DNA of 64,000 nucleotides from Diphasiastrum complanatum (lineage: Eukaryota; Streptophyta; Lycopodiopsida; Lycopodiales; Lycopodiaceae), in contig CM055094.1 of assembly GCA_029204225.1 (NCBI GenBank), positions 32,599,841-32,663,840 on the forward strand, given 5' to 3'. Shown piece by piece: positions 1-10,939 of the stretch (the first letter of the stretch is position 1; every line of letters begins with the position of its first letter). Both the position numbers and the translations under genes were made by a program. Under the pieces are notes generated by a model. The model did no database searches. It saw only the letters and a list, made by a program, of their open reading frames with translations, and had not been told where the DNA came from.

Positions 1-700
1 CACAAATATGGGTTTAGAATGTATAGATGATAGCTTGTATGATGTTTGGTCACAATTAGAGAACTTGGAAATTTCAGTGAAAATCTGAGCAGAGATTCAC
101 CAACAAAAGTAACAAATGACTCGAATTCAGTCCTTATATAGTGGAATTTAGAGTGTGTATTAGGTGAAATCCACTTTCCCTTGTTCAGTTCTACCCAAAT
201 TTTGGCAGGGACCTTCTTCACAAAATCATAAGACCTTAGATAAGCTTGCGAGAGTTCAGAAGGTGATTTGACTGCCCTGCGAAGGTTCTGCGAGAGTTCA
301 GACTGTCTGCGAGGGTTCAACTCTCGCAGGAGGTGATCTCTCGCACAACATGTTCCTATAGTTGGATTTTCTAGATCAGACCATGTAGGCAGGCTAATTT
401 TACTGCTCTGATTCCATTTATGCCCCTTGTAAAGGTTGGTATGATGATCTTGATGCTCTGTGAAGGTTCTGAAGATTCAGCTTCTGGGAACCCTCACATA
501 AACTAAAAAATGATGATTTTTCCATCAGTAACTCTTGTAGAGATTTTCATGAATGCATCTAAGTCAGATCTAGTGACTGTCCAAGTTTCAAGAGCTATCT
601 CCCAAGGGATCTCCAAAAATCATGAAAAAAGTGCTCTTTTAGAGTGTTTTTTGACGAGATCTTGAGATTCTCTGATTTTTAGCTTTTGCAAATTGGTAAT
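1..700. repeat. Non-coding repeat-derived DNA with GCGAG/GAGTTC modules
   Basis: No credible gene. Between about 245 and 350 the short module TGCGAGAGTT or TGCGAGGGTT occurs several times in both orientations. The same module is frequent in the untranslated parts of the Tat-type gypsy elements at 16.6-17.2 kb and 44.7-46.4 kb. I infer old untranslated DNA of that element family; only the shared short module is seen directly. Confidence 0.5.
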
Positions 701-1057
701 TAGCTTCATCCATGTTAGATCTGACTGTTGGCAGTTTTCTGAAAGTTTTGATGGATATTTGGTAGCAGATCCATCAATTTTGGGTGAAATATGTCCTTAA
801 TTTGCCATAGTTACTGAGATCGAAGTTTCTGATCTGCAAATTTGGGGGACTTATTGGCGTAATCTGATGATATGCTTCCTTCTTGATCTTATCTGGAACT
901 AGATCCCTCTTGAATCTTGATATATTTTCTCGATCTTGCCAGATCTGGCTGAATCTTGATGGATCTAGCTTGATTTGGCTTGATATTCCTAGATCTAGTT
1001 GTGATGGCCTAGCAGAATAGCTTTTCGTCACATGCCACCACCAACCTGGATCTATCT

Positions 1058-1232
1058 CACTGCGATGGCCAATACTTGTGCAATTGGCTACCGCTGATGG
1101 GTGTATCGAACGGTGTCCCATCTAGTTTCTCTATATTCACGGCTCCATAAGAAAGAATTTTTTTGATCCGATAAGGACCTTCGTCTGTGAATTTTAATTT
1201 TCTCTTAATCACCTTGGTTTTATACATCAGGA
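1058..1232 (-). pseudogene. Ty3/gypsy integrase C-terminal (GPY/F) fragment
   Basis: Reading leftwards from 1232 gives an open frame of about 57 residues: VLMYKTK, then EGPYRIKKILSYGAV, then LDGTPFDT and a closing HKYW. This is the end of a Ty3/gypsy integrase, where a GPY/F module follows the catalytic core and a basic K-rich stretch precedes it. The core that should lie upstream (higher coordinates) is absent: the frame meets the integrase N-terminal part at 1240-1460 with the DDE domain deleted. It is a dead remnant on the minus strand. The fold is recognised from motif order; the exact lineage is less sure. Confidence 0.75.
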
Positions 1233-1239
1233 CCAGATC

Positions 1240-1460
1240 TCAAAAAATAAAATCCTTCTTTTGCTGTAGGGTGAATTGGACCGATGTAATCCAATCCCCA
1301 CTTTTTGATGGTGCTTGGGCTAAGTCCGAGTGTAGTAGGTCATAATTCAATTACTTTGGTCTCCTTGCCCTTTGGCACACATCGCACTTCCTCAGGTATT
1401 CCTCCGTATCCTTATGAATCATTGGCCACCAACAACCTGATTGCGAAATCTTGCAAACTG
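1240..1460 (-). pseudogene. Ty3/gypsy integrase N-terminal (zinc finger) fragment
   Basis: The minus strand, across frameshifts, gives a degraded zinc-binding region (RKCDVCQRA-like, around 1370-1400) followed by KKWGLDYIGPI (about 1265-1300), the conserved entry to the integrase core containing its first catalytic aspartate. The gypsy integrase H at 49.4 kb has [10 protein letters not shown] at the equivalent place. The rest of the core is missing, and the C-terminal GPY/F module follows almost at once at 1232. Stops and frame changes show this is ancient debris. Confidence 0.65.
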
Positions 1461-2795
1461 TAATGTCGGATTCAAAATGGCCTCCACCGATAAGAGTTCA
1501 CAAGTTAGATGAATTATTTGAGATGTCTTGCGTTGAAGACTGCATGAAGGACCAAAGCACCCTTCGGAGTCCAGAATAAATATTTTTGTGAGGCCTAATC
1601 TTCGCAATGGCAAATGAAAGCCTTCAAAATCTAGTGGAAGTGAAGGATTGAAAATGCATGAAGAAGTCGTGAAGGAGAGTAGTGCCTCCTCACATCACCA
1701 TGAAACGGCCATTTCGTGGGGGACAGAAGGATAGAATCTATGGGAGATGTCATTCATTCAACCGAGCTATGTGAGAAAGGGAGGATCGTTCAAGATATTA
1801 CAAAGGGATGACGAGCAACCAGCCTGAATTGTGGAGCATGATGCAATGAGAACGAGAGCTAGCTAGCCAGCGAGCAATGGGTAGCGACTAGTTGCACATA
1901 GCTACTTCTCCTTTCTTGCTAATAGTCTGCTCGTTGTGAATGCATTGCTTTGTTTGTGAGTATTGTACTCCTTGGGAGGAGTGAGAGATCAAATGCATGG
2001 AGCGACTGTATGCTTTGGGCTCATGCTCATTGTTGAGCGATTGATGTACAAGAAGCCCTGCATTACTGAGTGATTCACTTATTGCATAATGTGTTTAATG
2101 ATAATGTTCAATCAATGAAGGATACAACTGCTAAGCCGTCTGTTTGTCTGGGGCCATAGTGAGCCGACTGAATGAGTAGTTCATGATCTAAGCCGACTGC
2201 CAGATCTCCCTATGGAATTTTCTACGAGAGTTAACTCTCGCACTAAGTGAGAATTTCACTGTAGGCGAGGGTCCAGAACCACTATTTTGGCTTGATCTTC
2301 ACCAAATCTCTATACTAATTATCGCAGGCTTGGAAGCGGACAAGAGCACAGTGTCTTTTATTGCATCACAAGTTATTTCTATTATGAATGGTCAACTTAT
2401 GATGGGGTCGAGGTTTGAGGAGGAGTATCCTCAACATGCATTTCCAAAGAGATCTTCATCATTGAACAAGGCCGAGACCTTGTTGTTCTTATGTTATGGA
2501 AAATAAAGGATAAGTAAAGGTGGTATTCATTCTATTCTACTCACCTATGGTTCTCTTTCTTTGATTGATGATATATCTTGCTTAGTTGAGATTTGCCTAT
2601 CTCAAAGGTCAAGTAAGACTATTCTAGTTTTGAATGAAGTCTTTAATTTGGAATTGATTCTTGTCATTGATGACTTGATTATGTTTCTTTCCAAAACATC
2701 TAGAAGGCAAGATATTGTACCATCATTTGTATGCTCTTAAATTGAGTAAGAGCAAAAATGAGTTTAGTACTCATAGTTTGAAAAAAGGAGTTTTT
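1461..2795. other. No recognisable gene; gypsy-derived spacer
   Basis: No open frame with a family match. At 2225-2275 the GCGAG/ACTCTCGCA module recurs (CGAGAGTTAACTCTCGC is a perfect inverted pair), linking the stretch to the Tat-type untranslated DNA elsewhere. AGCCGACTG is repeated within 2160-2200. Nothing else can be supported. Confidence 0.4.
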
Positions 2796-2861
2796 TCATG
2801 TTTTGAGGCATATTGTGAACTTCTTTTGAGAGTAAGTGAAACATCCAATGAAAGAATAGCA

Positions 2862-3144
2862 AGATTCATATATTTTTTGAAGAGTTTCCCATGCTTCTTG
2901 ACCTGAGGTGAAAGCACCCACCTCCTTAAGAAGCTCATTTGCTACATTCATGGAAGGCAATCTTGCACCTCTTCTTGTATCTTGTAGCTTTTTGAGGGTG
3001 AATGGGCTCATCCTCTTCACCACTCACAATTTCCATTAGATCTTGCAAGGCAAGAATTGACTCCATTCTTAGCATGCAAATAAATTAATTTGAGGCATTC
3101 AATCTATCATTTGGATCCAAGAGATATTCATTTATAGAAGCCAT
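2862..3144 (-). pseudogene. Ty1/copia element A: gag N-terminal fragment
   Basis: Reading left from an ATG at 3144 gives a start (MASINEYLLDPNDRL), a MESILALQDLMEIV segment and, after frame changes, NVANELLKEV and QEAWETLQKIYES. That order is the retrotransposon gag (UBN2-type) domain seen intact in the other copia copies here (for example 14733 and 29587). In-frame stops and at least one shift break it. It sits about 800 bp inside a degenerate primer site and LTR (3943-3955), the expected layout for a minus-strand copia. The rest of gag-pol is absent. Confidence 0.8.
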
Positions 3145-3942
3145 CTCTCTCTAATCAAGAGCTTGATCACAAAAAATGGATGCAAACTAGAAATGATTGA
3201 AAATCTAGCTATCCCACTACTTATGGACTTAATAAGATTCAAACATTGACCTTGCAACAAGATCCTACTTGATATTGAGCTAAATCAAATCTATTTGAAA
3301 CAACAAAAATGGAAAATAGCTTGAATTGGAATGAAAATTGGATCTAAAATTGCCTCCTCCTTGATCTCGACTTCACAAGTTACTTGGATTCACCTAACCT
3401 AGACCAAAAGAAATTAAATGCACATAAATGTCTCTTCAAATCATCCCTATAAAATCAGGTTTAATCACTATGCAATAATCAATCCAAACTATGTCACCAA
3501 AACAAGCAAAAATGAACACAATCTTGGCTAGAATTGCATTCTATGATGAGTACTTGCCAACATCCTTGGGTTGACCCTAAAAATGACTTCCAAGGACCTT
3601 AATAAGACTAAGAATGACCTATTACAGAACCAAGAATGATAATCTACCTTCCTATTGAATGATTGAGGGCTATTCTTTGTGATTGACTCCACAAATCGAG
3701 TAGTATAAAAAAGAAGGAAGCACAAAAAAAACTTGTTATTTTGATCCAATTGATAAGAAATGACCTCAACTCATATTTTGAAGCTAATAGACCTGTAAAT
3801 AAAATTTCATTAGATCGCTCTTCACTCAATTACATCAAAAATTGAAGGTGCTAATCATAGATTATGTCTAGATAGCAATCAATGCTTGAATTCCATCAAA
3901 ATCTATGATCCTGGCATGATTTATAGTTAATTTCTTGGAATA

Positions 3943-3954
3943 GATCTAATACCA
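3943..3954 (-). promoter_or_regulatory. Degenerate copia primer-binding site (element A)
   Basis: GATCTAATACCA, the complement of a decayed TGGTATCAGAGC (initiator-Met tRNA primer site), directly abuts a TG dinucleotide at 3955 that starts an LTR-like sequence. The intact version occurs at 20049 and 48000 in the same arrangement. Confidence 0.65.
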
Positions 3955-4540
3955 TGTTGAAAATGCAGCAAAATAAGTCCAATTGGTCCTAGATATGTTG
4001 GAGAAAGTACTTAACTAATATCCAAGCAAGATCCAATAGCTAGAACACAAATCAATGTATTGATTTCTATCTTATCTTGGCTTGAACTCCACTCTATGGC
4101 TCCAAAATCATGAAAAATCCTTCACACGTGTGGATGTATGGCCTATTGTAGCCTGTGTACTGCACCAGCACTTTCCAAACCTTCTACTCATTCCAAAAAA
4201 CCACATGCCAATAGCAATCATCAAGCAAATGATAGACCAAAACTAGTCAAGAAGGAAGATCTCAATTTGCTCATAATTGGACAAAAACTCCATCACATAT
4301 TTATACATAAGTGTCTCAAATCTGGGATTTAGGACTACCTCTGATCCATCCATGACCTAACCCTAGTATCTAGTCTAATAGATCATGAGATCCACCCTAA
4401 TTGGGGGTCAAGATCTTGAGATCCAAAACTATGTAAAAATTGCTATTTTTAGCTCCTAGAATCTCTCTAGCCTATCTATGCACAATTTGGCCTCATTCCA
4501 AAGTTGCCATTCCACATCTATGTGTCTTTGTTTTGTCATT
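3955..4540 (-). repeat. Copia LTR of element A (outer edge not fixed)
   Basis: It starts TGTTGAAAATGCAGC, close to the inner LTR edge of element D at 20061 (TGTTGAAAATCCAGC). It holds the palindrome CACACGTGTG at 4123-4132. A later stretch resembles the central part of D-type LTRs (CACATATTTATACAT). No second LTR is present, so the outer boundary is a guess. Confidence 0.55.
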
Positions 4541-7309
4541 TTTACATAGACACACATGTACTAAATTGATGTGATTTTTTAATTATAAATGATGTTTTAA
4601 GCTTTGTTAATATGTTTCAACAATTTATATAAGAGGCTTTGAATGTGTATATCTACTTCAATAAAACTCCAAATTGAATTAATTTTCTATGGGCATGTTG
4701 TTATAATCATGTAGGATTTTTTAGAGAAGACAATAAATAAAACTGTAGTCAAAGACATGGAATTACATATTCACATTTAAATATATCAAAGTTTGACTTG
4801 TAACCTTGCATGTTAGACACAACATATCTTGTTTGTAGCTTGCTCAAAAACAATGGTTCAAATTTTTAATTTGGTATATGTGTGTATGAAAAAATTGTTT
4901 GTCAAATGATTTGATGACATTTGTGATAGCTGGTAAATATAAATTATGGTAAATGAGTATACGAAAAATAATGCATGACATTTGTGATAGTTAGTGAAAT
5001 ATGATTTTTTGAAAGAATATCTACAATGCACACTTTTGGATGCATTTTGTTACAACTGTAGTGTCCAGTATTCACTCTCTCTCCCAAACCACACTGCAAA
5101 AACCTTCTATGAAACTCAAAGTGGGGATTTTAAACAAAGATAACACAAGAGTTTGAGGTTTGATTACAACTAAATGCATAAGAAATCATAGAAGGCATGA
5201 ATAAATGGTCATCATCTTGTAAGACTTTTGATAGATGTTCTATGATTTTTCTTTCCCTACATTTGAATTATGAAAATATATAAATTCAACATCATGGTTG
5301 AGCTATCATAATAAATGTTTGTATTTCTTTATGTAGACCTATACATAAAACTTAAACTCCAAATTTAGTCACTTCATAATCTAATCCATTTTTCTTTCAA
5401 TCAATGAAAAGTGTCATTTATATCATTGAGAATAAATTTATGAATGTAAATGATTGTCAATTGAAAATGATGTGCAAATTATGAAAAAGTCAATTGTGTG
5501 ATATTTCTCATATATTTTCAATGATATATATGCACTTTATTTGTCAATTCAATGTAGATTGTGTATTATGGATGTTTGTTCTCACACTATATGGATTTGA
5601 TGCCGATTCAAGCTAATGATTGTATTTAATATGATTGTGATTTGAGATTTTGTAGTAACTTTGGATGCTCAATCTAGTACAAGTATAAGTAATACAATTT
5701 TAGTGTACACATTAAAATAAGATTTTTAAGACATTGCACCACTGTCTAAATCAATTGGATAAGAGCACATGGAACATAAAGTTCTTTCAATGAAATTCCT
5801 ATGGTAAGTACATACTTTCCAATATTAATATGTAGACAAAAATATGTTTCATTGTATTAAATAAAGCTTTTGCTTAAGAAGTTTAAGGATAAGATAAGCA
5901 CTTAGAAAAAAAGATACAAGAAAGTACTATTGTTAGGAAGTATGAAAGTAATCACAATCTCAACATATAGTGAACAATCGATAATGGAGAGTGAATTATA
6001 AGATAATAAAAAAATTTGCAAAAGAAAAATAACTAAAGCCACTAAAGTGTGTTTATGTATGGATAACCATACAATCTGGTCATAGTAATATAAGTCATAA
6101 TACAAAAAAAAAAAATCAAAAGCTTGAGCCTTGTGATTTTAGTTTCACATTTGAACTTTTATTGCATAGGAAGTTAATGTTGAGTAAGAAGTTTTAGAAA
6201 GGTGAAGTGTTTTGATATATAAATTCAATCTCAAGTTGATTTGGATAAGTTTGTTAGAAATTTGATATGTTCAACTTACTGGTAAAAAAAATATATATTC
6301 GCTAACATCTAACATGCCTACATATTAGAGTTAGACAATATATAAAGATGTACACTATTAATTGAAAAAGTATGAGTTATTTATATTTTTTTCTTTTAGT
6401 ATTGAAGGCTTATATTAGAATTTCACAAATAAAATATGTTCAAAATGTGAAACCAATTTTTATTGAGACTTACAACGCCAGTGAAAACTAAACATTATAG
6501 TTGTTCATGAGTGAAATAAACACATTATAAAAATGTACATTAATTTTTTTTAATCAAAATTCATAATTATTTTAAGAATTCTATTTTTTTTATTTGAATA
6601 GTAAAACTCTAGAGTGAGACAAGAAAAATATTGTTTTTATTCTAGATTTGTTTATTTTTAAATCTATACTTGAATTATCTGTAAAATAGTACATGAAATA
6701 CTCTAATACCTTTTCTCTTTCCTTAAAAAAAATTAATTTGTTCATACTAAATAAGCTATTATCATTAACTTTTTTATAAATAATAAATAATTTGATATCA
6801 AACTTGACTCTAAGCCTAATTTGCTTATATTACAACTTAATACTAGAATTAGTAAAATAAAACAAAAAATGTGTATTTCAAACAATTTTTTAAAAATCCA
6901 TATTCTAATAACTATCATAAATGTCATCAAATCTTTTTAGATTGTTTTATTTAAGTGATTAAATTCTGATTAAAAAATACTCAATCATATAAAATTTCCA
7001 AAACAAAAAAATTGAAATCAAATTCTTTATCGAATGATTTTTTCTCTACTACATTTCTTTTTACATAGACATATTTGTTAAGATTTTGTGTTTTTTATTA
7101 TAAACTATTTGATATTTATTGTTAATTTAGAAAATACATTTCATTATTTGAAATGAAAAACTATAGATACCCATATGCATCTAATCATGATTTCAATATG
7201 AGTTTTCTTAAATAAAGATTGAAAAGGTAGATTTTGTCAAGGTGAAATGAGAAGGGAAACAACAATTAGACTAGTAGGATGAAAACATAGTTAAAAGGGG
7301 AGGGAGAGT
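4541..7309. other. AT-rich DNA without a recognisable gene
   Basis: About 2.8 kb of very AT-rich sequence with frequent stops in all frames. Apart from the repeat at 4795-5040, no protein, RNA or element signature was found. A TTTACATAGACA stretch near 4541 recurs near 7060, but both are AT-rich and the likeness may be chance. Confidence 0.5.
4795..5040 (+). repeat. Diverged interspersed repeat, inverted copy at 27.3-27.4 kb
   Basis: The stretch with ACACAACATATCTTG, GCTTGCTCAAAAACAATGG and ACATTTGTGATAG matches, in reverse complement, 27300-27440 (CACATCATATCTTGCTTG, TTTGCTCAAAATCAATGG, ACATTTCTAATAG). ACATTTGTGATAG occurs twice about 65 bp apart (4917 and 4978). It is not part of any LTR recognised here and carries no coding signal. 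Confidence 0.6.
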
Positions 7310-7640
7310 TGTGAAAATTCACACGTGTGGGAATGCCCTAATGTGTGATAATGATCTCCTAAGCTTTGTGTTTGCACTTTAGATCAAGCATAGATTGATA
7401 ATCAAGATCTATCTCAAAAAAGTAAGGCAAAAACACATTACTACATGCATACACTCATCAAGCAAGTACATACACATGTGTGGAAGAGATACTTGAAAAA
7501 AAATAAGTATGAAAAGTTGTTGCTCTTGGGTAGAGAGAGAATCTCACTATGGAGCCTTGATTAGAGAGAGAATGTAGAATAGACTCAAATTGACAAATCT
7601 CAATTATCACTCAAAAACTCAAGTACATAATGAAAGTAAT
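7310..7640 (-). repeat. Copia LTR, family M, copy 1
   Basis: It begins TGTGAAAATTC with CACACGTGTG at 7320-7329, then AATGATCTCCTAAG, CAAGATCTATCTC, ACTACATGCATACA and AGAGAGAGAATC. The same order occurs at 7948-8250 (same strand) and, inverted, at about 40.65-41.39 kb. No primer site or coding region adjoins it, so it is a solo or truncated LTR. Confidence 0.65.
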
Positions 7641-7641
7641 C

Positions 7642-7945
7642 ATTGTTGAGCACTTAGTGGGTTCCACCACTAAAGTACTACTGGATAAGCTTACCAAGTG
7701 GGCCCCTCCACAATACATTGTACAAGTAGAGTAATAGGTGCGAGAGCACTGTCTTCCTACGTGTATAAGCAAAATCCAAAGAGCACGCAATTTGGTTTTG
7801 TAAAATTTGTAGAGTTAGGAATAAGTGACTAGGAGCTTAAAACTCTAAAATGACATTAGAGGCCCTAATTTAAATTGTTAATAAAAAAGCTAAAAGGGCC
7901 AACTTAGAACTCACATGAATCATGTGAGTGCCCTTCTACTTTCTT
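7642..7945 (+). repeat. Fragment of Tat-type gypsy LTR
   Basis: It starts TGTTGAGCACTTAGTGGG and contains CTACGTGTATAAGC, AGAGCACGCAA and ACTCACATGAATCATGTG, in the same order as the start of the Tat-type LTR at 9864-10140 (CTACGCGTATAAGC, TGAGCACGCAA, ACTCACATGAATCTTGTG). It lies between two family M LTR copies. Confidence 0.65.
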
Positions 7946-7947
7946 GG

Positions 7948-8250
7948 TGTGAAATTCAACATGTGTGAAGTGTTCTTTCAATGCCATAATGATCTCCTAA
8001 GTGATGTGCTTGCACAATAATCAATTGACAATCAAGATCTATCTCAATTTCTACGGCATATACCCATTACAACATGCATACATTCATCATACAAGAACAC
8101 ACACATGTAAGAAAGATTTACTTTGAAAAAACTAAGTATGAAAAGCTCCTCTCCTCAGGTAGAGAGAGAATGCATCCAATAAGCCTCCAATAGAGAGAGA
8201 GAAGACACTTAAGATGACTAAAACTCCCAAAATCACATAGATCTCCGAAA
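7948..8250 (-). repeat. Copia LTR, family M, copy 2
   Basis: A diverged direct copy of 7310-7640: both share AATGATCTCCTAAG, CAAGATCTATCTC, ACATGCATACA-TCATC and a run of AGAGAGAGAATG/C. The palindrome is decayed (ACATGTGTG). No adjoining primer site or gag was found. Confidence 0.6.
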
Positions 8251-8919
8251 TTTTAATTACATCAAATGAAGTGGTTTGACAGTTCATGGATCAACTTTTT
8301 TCTGATGACAAATTTGATTAAATCGACAAAGTCAGACATGTTGACTGATTTGGTTGATGGAGATGAATTTGGTTGATGGAGTTAGTGTGGAGATGTTGAT
8401 GAATCTGGTTGATGGGTACATACATGACAAGTCGAAGTCAATGTAGTCGATGACTTCGATGTTGGATAATGAAGATAATTGTTTCTAACATATTCGCGAA
8501 CTATTTGAGTTCTTTAACCATGACCAGACTTTAGTTGTTGAGGACTTCTATCTAGAATACATCAATTCATGAATAAGATTAACTGTTTGTCTGTTCATAC
8601 ACGTTTATATCGAACATAACACAGATTCCTGCTGACAACTTAATTAGTCAGAGTGTAATTCATTTGAGCTACTTTGATAGCATTTCATCTGTAGAATGCT
8701 TTTCTTTCAGTTTTGATAGTGGAAGATTGTTGTTTGGAACTCATTATCAACACACGCCTACACCAAAAAGTAATACTGGTTATCTATAAAATGTCTGTTG
8801 ACAACCAATATCCATTTGACTCCATTTCATTTGAAATAAGTCAAGTCTGTATCAATTTTACAACTTTTAAGAGCCATCTCCTTGGGGAACGACATAAATA
8901 CTACATAAATATAGCAATT
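8251..8919. other. No recognisable gene
   Basis: There is an open plus frame from 8713, but its first ~70 codons match nothing I know; only the part from about 8920 is copia RNase H. GGTTGATGGAG occurs in near-tandem copies at 8350-8420. The origin of the stretch is unknown. Confidence 0.4.
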
Positions 8920-9351
8920 CTGTGTTGGTATATCACGACAACTTCTGGATTTGTATTCTTATTAAATCAAGGCCCAATCTCATGGAACACCCGAAAGCAG
9001 ACCTCAGTGGCATTATCTTCAACCGAATCAGAATACATAGCTGTCACAAATGCTACCAAGGAGGCAATTTGGCTAAGGAACCTACTTGCAGATATTGGCC
9101 TTGCTCAAGAACATCCAACGACAATTTATTGTGATAATCAAAGCACAATAGCATTCTCTCTAAATCCAAGATTTCACTCTTGGAGCAAACACATTGAAAT
9201 CAGGTATCACTACCTTAGAGAAAAATTGCAAAGCAAGGAAGTGTCATTGTTTTACTATAGGAAAAAGTTAATGGCAATAGATTACTTCACAAAAGCTCTA
9301 TCAAAGGAGCACCATCTCAGATTGAATCTTTCACACTCCCTCTTCAACTAG
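8920..9351 (+). pseudogene. Ty1/copia RNase H, C-terminal fragment (plus)
   Basis: The frame reads TTSGFVFLL, GPISWNTRKQ, ALSSTESEYIAVTNATKEAIW, YCDNQSTIAF and KHIEIRYHYLREKL, ending DYFTKALSKE and a stop at 9349-9351. These are the hallmarks of copia RNase H: S-x-W-S/T-x-K-Q-x-x-V-A-L-S-S-T-E-x-E-Y, then CDN, then the HI-x-x-RYH block. The frame is open over about 140 codons, so it is younger than its surroundings. No reverse transcriptase precedes it and no LTR follows; it meets a minus-strand RNase H tail three bases later. Confidence 0.85.
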
Positions 9352-9353
9352 TT

Positions 9354-9602
9354 TTAGCATAGACCTTGATAAAGTGAAGTCCTATGCTTCATGAACAAGT
9401 CCTTTCCCAATGCTTTGGTAAAGACATCAACTACACATTCCCTTGAGGACACATGTTGAAGCTCCATCTCCTTTGGAATGACTTGCTCCCTCACAAAATG
9501 ATATTGCACCTCAATATGCTTGCTCCTAGCATGAAAGATAGGATTAGTTGCCAATCTTTGGGCTGATATACAATCTAATTTAATAATCCAAAAATCGGCC
9601 AA
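9354..9602 (-). pseudogene. Ty1/copia RNase H, C-terminal fragment (minus)
   Basis: The minus frame reads LDCISAQRLATNPIFHA, SKHIEVQYHFVREQV, then VVDVFTKALGKDLF, with a TAA stop at 9354-9356. It matches the end of the RNase H in element B (10940-11653: CDSISAQYLASNPIFHA). Only 190 bp separates it from a primer site at 9784, so nearly the whole gag-pol between is deleted. It abuts the plus-strand RNase H fragment tail to tail. Confidence 0.85.
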
Positions 9603-9783
9603 ATCCAGTATGTGAAATCAAAAATTAGAATTGATTAAGTATATTTGATCTACAAAAGATCCAATCTACAAAAGCAAAAAAAACTCAATTTTGGTGTAGA
9701 ATCCCCTCTAGCATGCTCTAGCCTTGATATCTTCACCAAATCATTGTTAGATCTGATTTCCTCCTTCATAACCTGAAACACAA

Positions 9784-9795
9784 GCTCTGATACCA
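9784..9795 (-). promoter_or_regulatory. Copia primer-binding site (minus)
   Basis: GCTCTGATACCA, the exact complement of TGGTATCAGAGC (initiator-Met tRNA 3' end), is followed directly by TG at 9796, the inner LTR end. The LTR continues only to about 9863, where a Tat-type LTR begins. Confidence 0.8.
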
Positions 9796-9863
9796 TGTGA
9801 AAGATTTCAGATCATTAATGATCCAATCCACCAAAAAAATCTTAGGTTACAAAAGAAGATATC
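9796..9863 (-). repeat. Truncated copia LTR
   Basis: LTR sequence starting TGTGAAAGATTTCAG directly after the primer site. It is cut after 68 bp by the start of the Tat-type LTR at 9864. Confidence 0.55.
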
Positions 9864-10358
9864 TGTTGGGGGTACTCCCAACGAATTGTAAATAAATAAT
9901 ATTGGCTAATAAAATGTGTCGCGAGGGCATGGCATACTACGCGTATAAGCCCATGGCCCAATGAGCACGCAAGTTGAGTTGTAAATAAAATAATAGACTT
10001 GGGCTCCTTTGTAATTAAAATAAAACTTGAGGCCCAAAGTCAATTTTAACCTTAGAGTTTACTTTTTTAGAGTTGGGTCCAATTTTGGACTCACATGAAT
10101 CTTGTGATTTTCAATGTACTTTTTGTGGACCCTTGGATCAAGTTGGGTCCAAGATGAATGGATAGGATCAATGTAAATATTGGCCAATAGGATTTTGGGA
10201 CAAGGGCCTTCCCCATTTATAAAAAGGCACCATTTGCACTCTATTTCCATGCTTATCGGAGAAAGAGGAAACTCTACCACTTTTTGGAGAGAAGCATCCT
10301 CATTTGCTATTCACTACTTGCTAATGCTTTTGATTGTGTTTCCATTGCTTTCTATTTT

Positions 10359-10905
10359 TGAGAACTTTTTCACACGCATGGACCAGCTGCAAGTACAAGG
10401 ATCAAGGAAATGAATGTTTGCACACTAAACTAGCTTCTATTCCAAAAACAAAGAGATGGAAAACATTGGCAAGCTAGTTAGCAAGAAGGCAAGAGCATTC
10501 ATCACAATCTAACTATCATCATACCTCCAATGGATCAAATGGAAGATTTACTTGATGAAGTGTTTTATTGAGGTACAAAGCCACCTTATTTATAATACAA
10601 GAGGCCGTCTAGAACTCGTGGAGAGAGAAAGCAACCTAGATGCCACATTGCCTCTACCTCTCTACTAGATGACAAAAAGAGAAATGGATAAGACTTGAGA
10701 ATCTCTCTTTTTGAGAATCCTTGACCTACAAGAGTAGCCTGACATGCTTCTCGATAGGTTCTAGACCTACACATCACTATGGAGACTAAAAATCTACCTT
10801 GACTCAACTTGGAAAGTTACTAGACTAGTCTACCTCAAGTTTGGACAAACCCCAAAACTTGAATCTCTAAGTTAAATATTATTTTAATTTTACAATATTT
10901 TCACA
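10359..10905 (-). repeat. 3' LTR of copia B
   Basis: It spans TGAGAACTTTTTCACACG to ...ATATTTTCACA and matches 15491-16034 nearly base for base. In element orientation it runs TGTGAAAATATTG to GTTCTCA. It includes a TTATTTATAATACAAG stretch that could hold the element's TATA or processing signal. Confidence 0.95.
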
Positions 10906-10914
10906 CTCCTCCTT
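10906..10914 (-). other. Polypurine tract of copia B
   Basis: CTCCTCCTT in plus reading (AAGGAGGAG on the element strand) directly abuts the 3' LTR, as expected for the plus-strand primer of reverse transcription. Confidence 0.85.
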
Positions 10915-10939
10915 AAAATGAAAATAATATTTACAATAC

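Noticed and set aside
774-1121. 115-codon minus frame overlapping the gypsy remnant
   Set aside because: It is in another frame than the integrase C-terminal motif GPYRIKK...HKYW and matches nothing known.
2050-2240. Repeated AGCCGACTG in search of a CRISPR-like or tandem array
   Set aside because: Only a few irregularly spaced copies and no regular spacers; the window is plant nuclear DNA.
4541-7110. Possible terminal direct repeats (TTTACATAGACA near 4541 and 7060) framing an AT-rich element
   Set aside because: Similarity is short and biased by AT-richness; no primer site, purine tract or coding region supports an LTR element.
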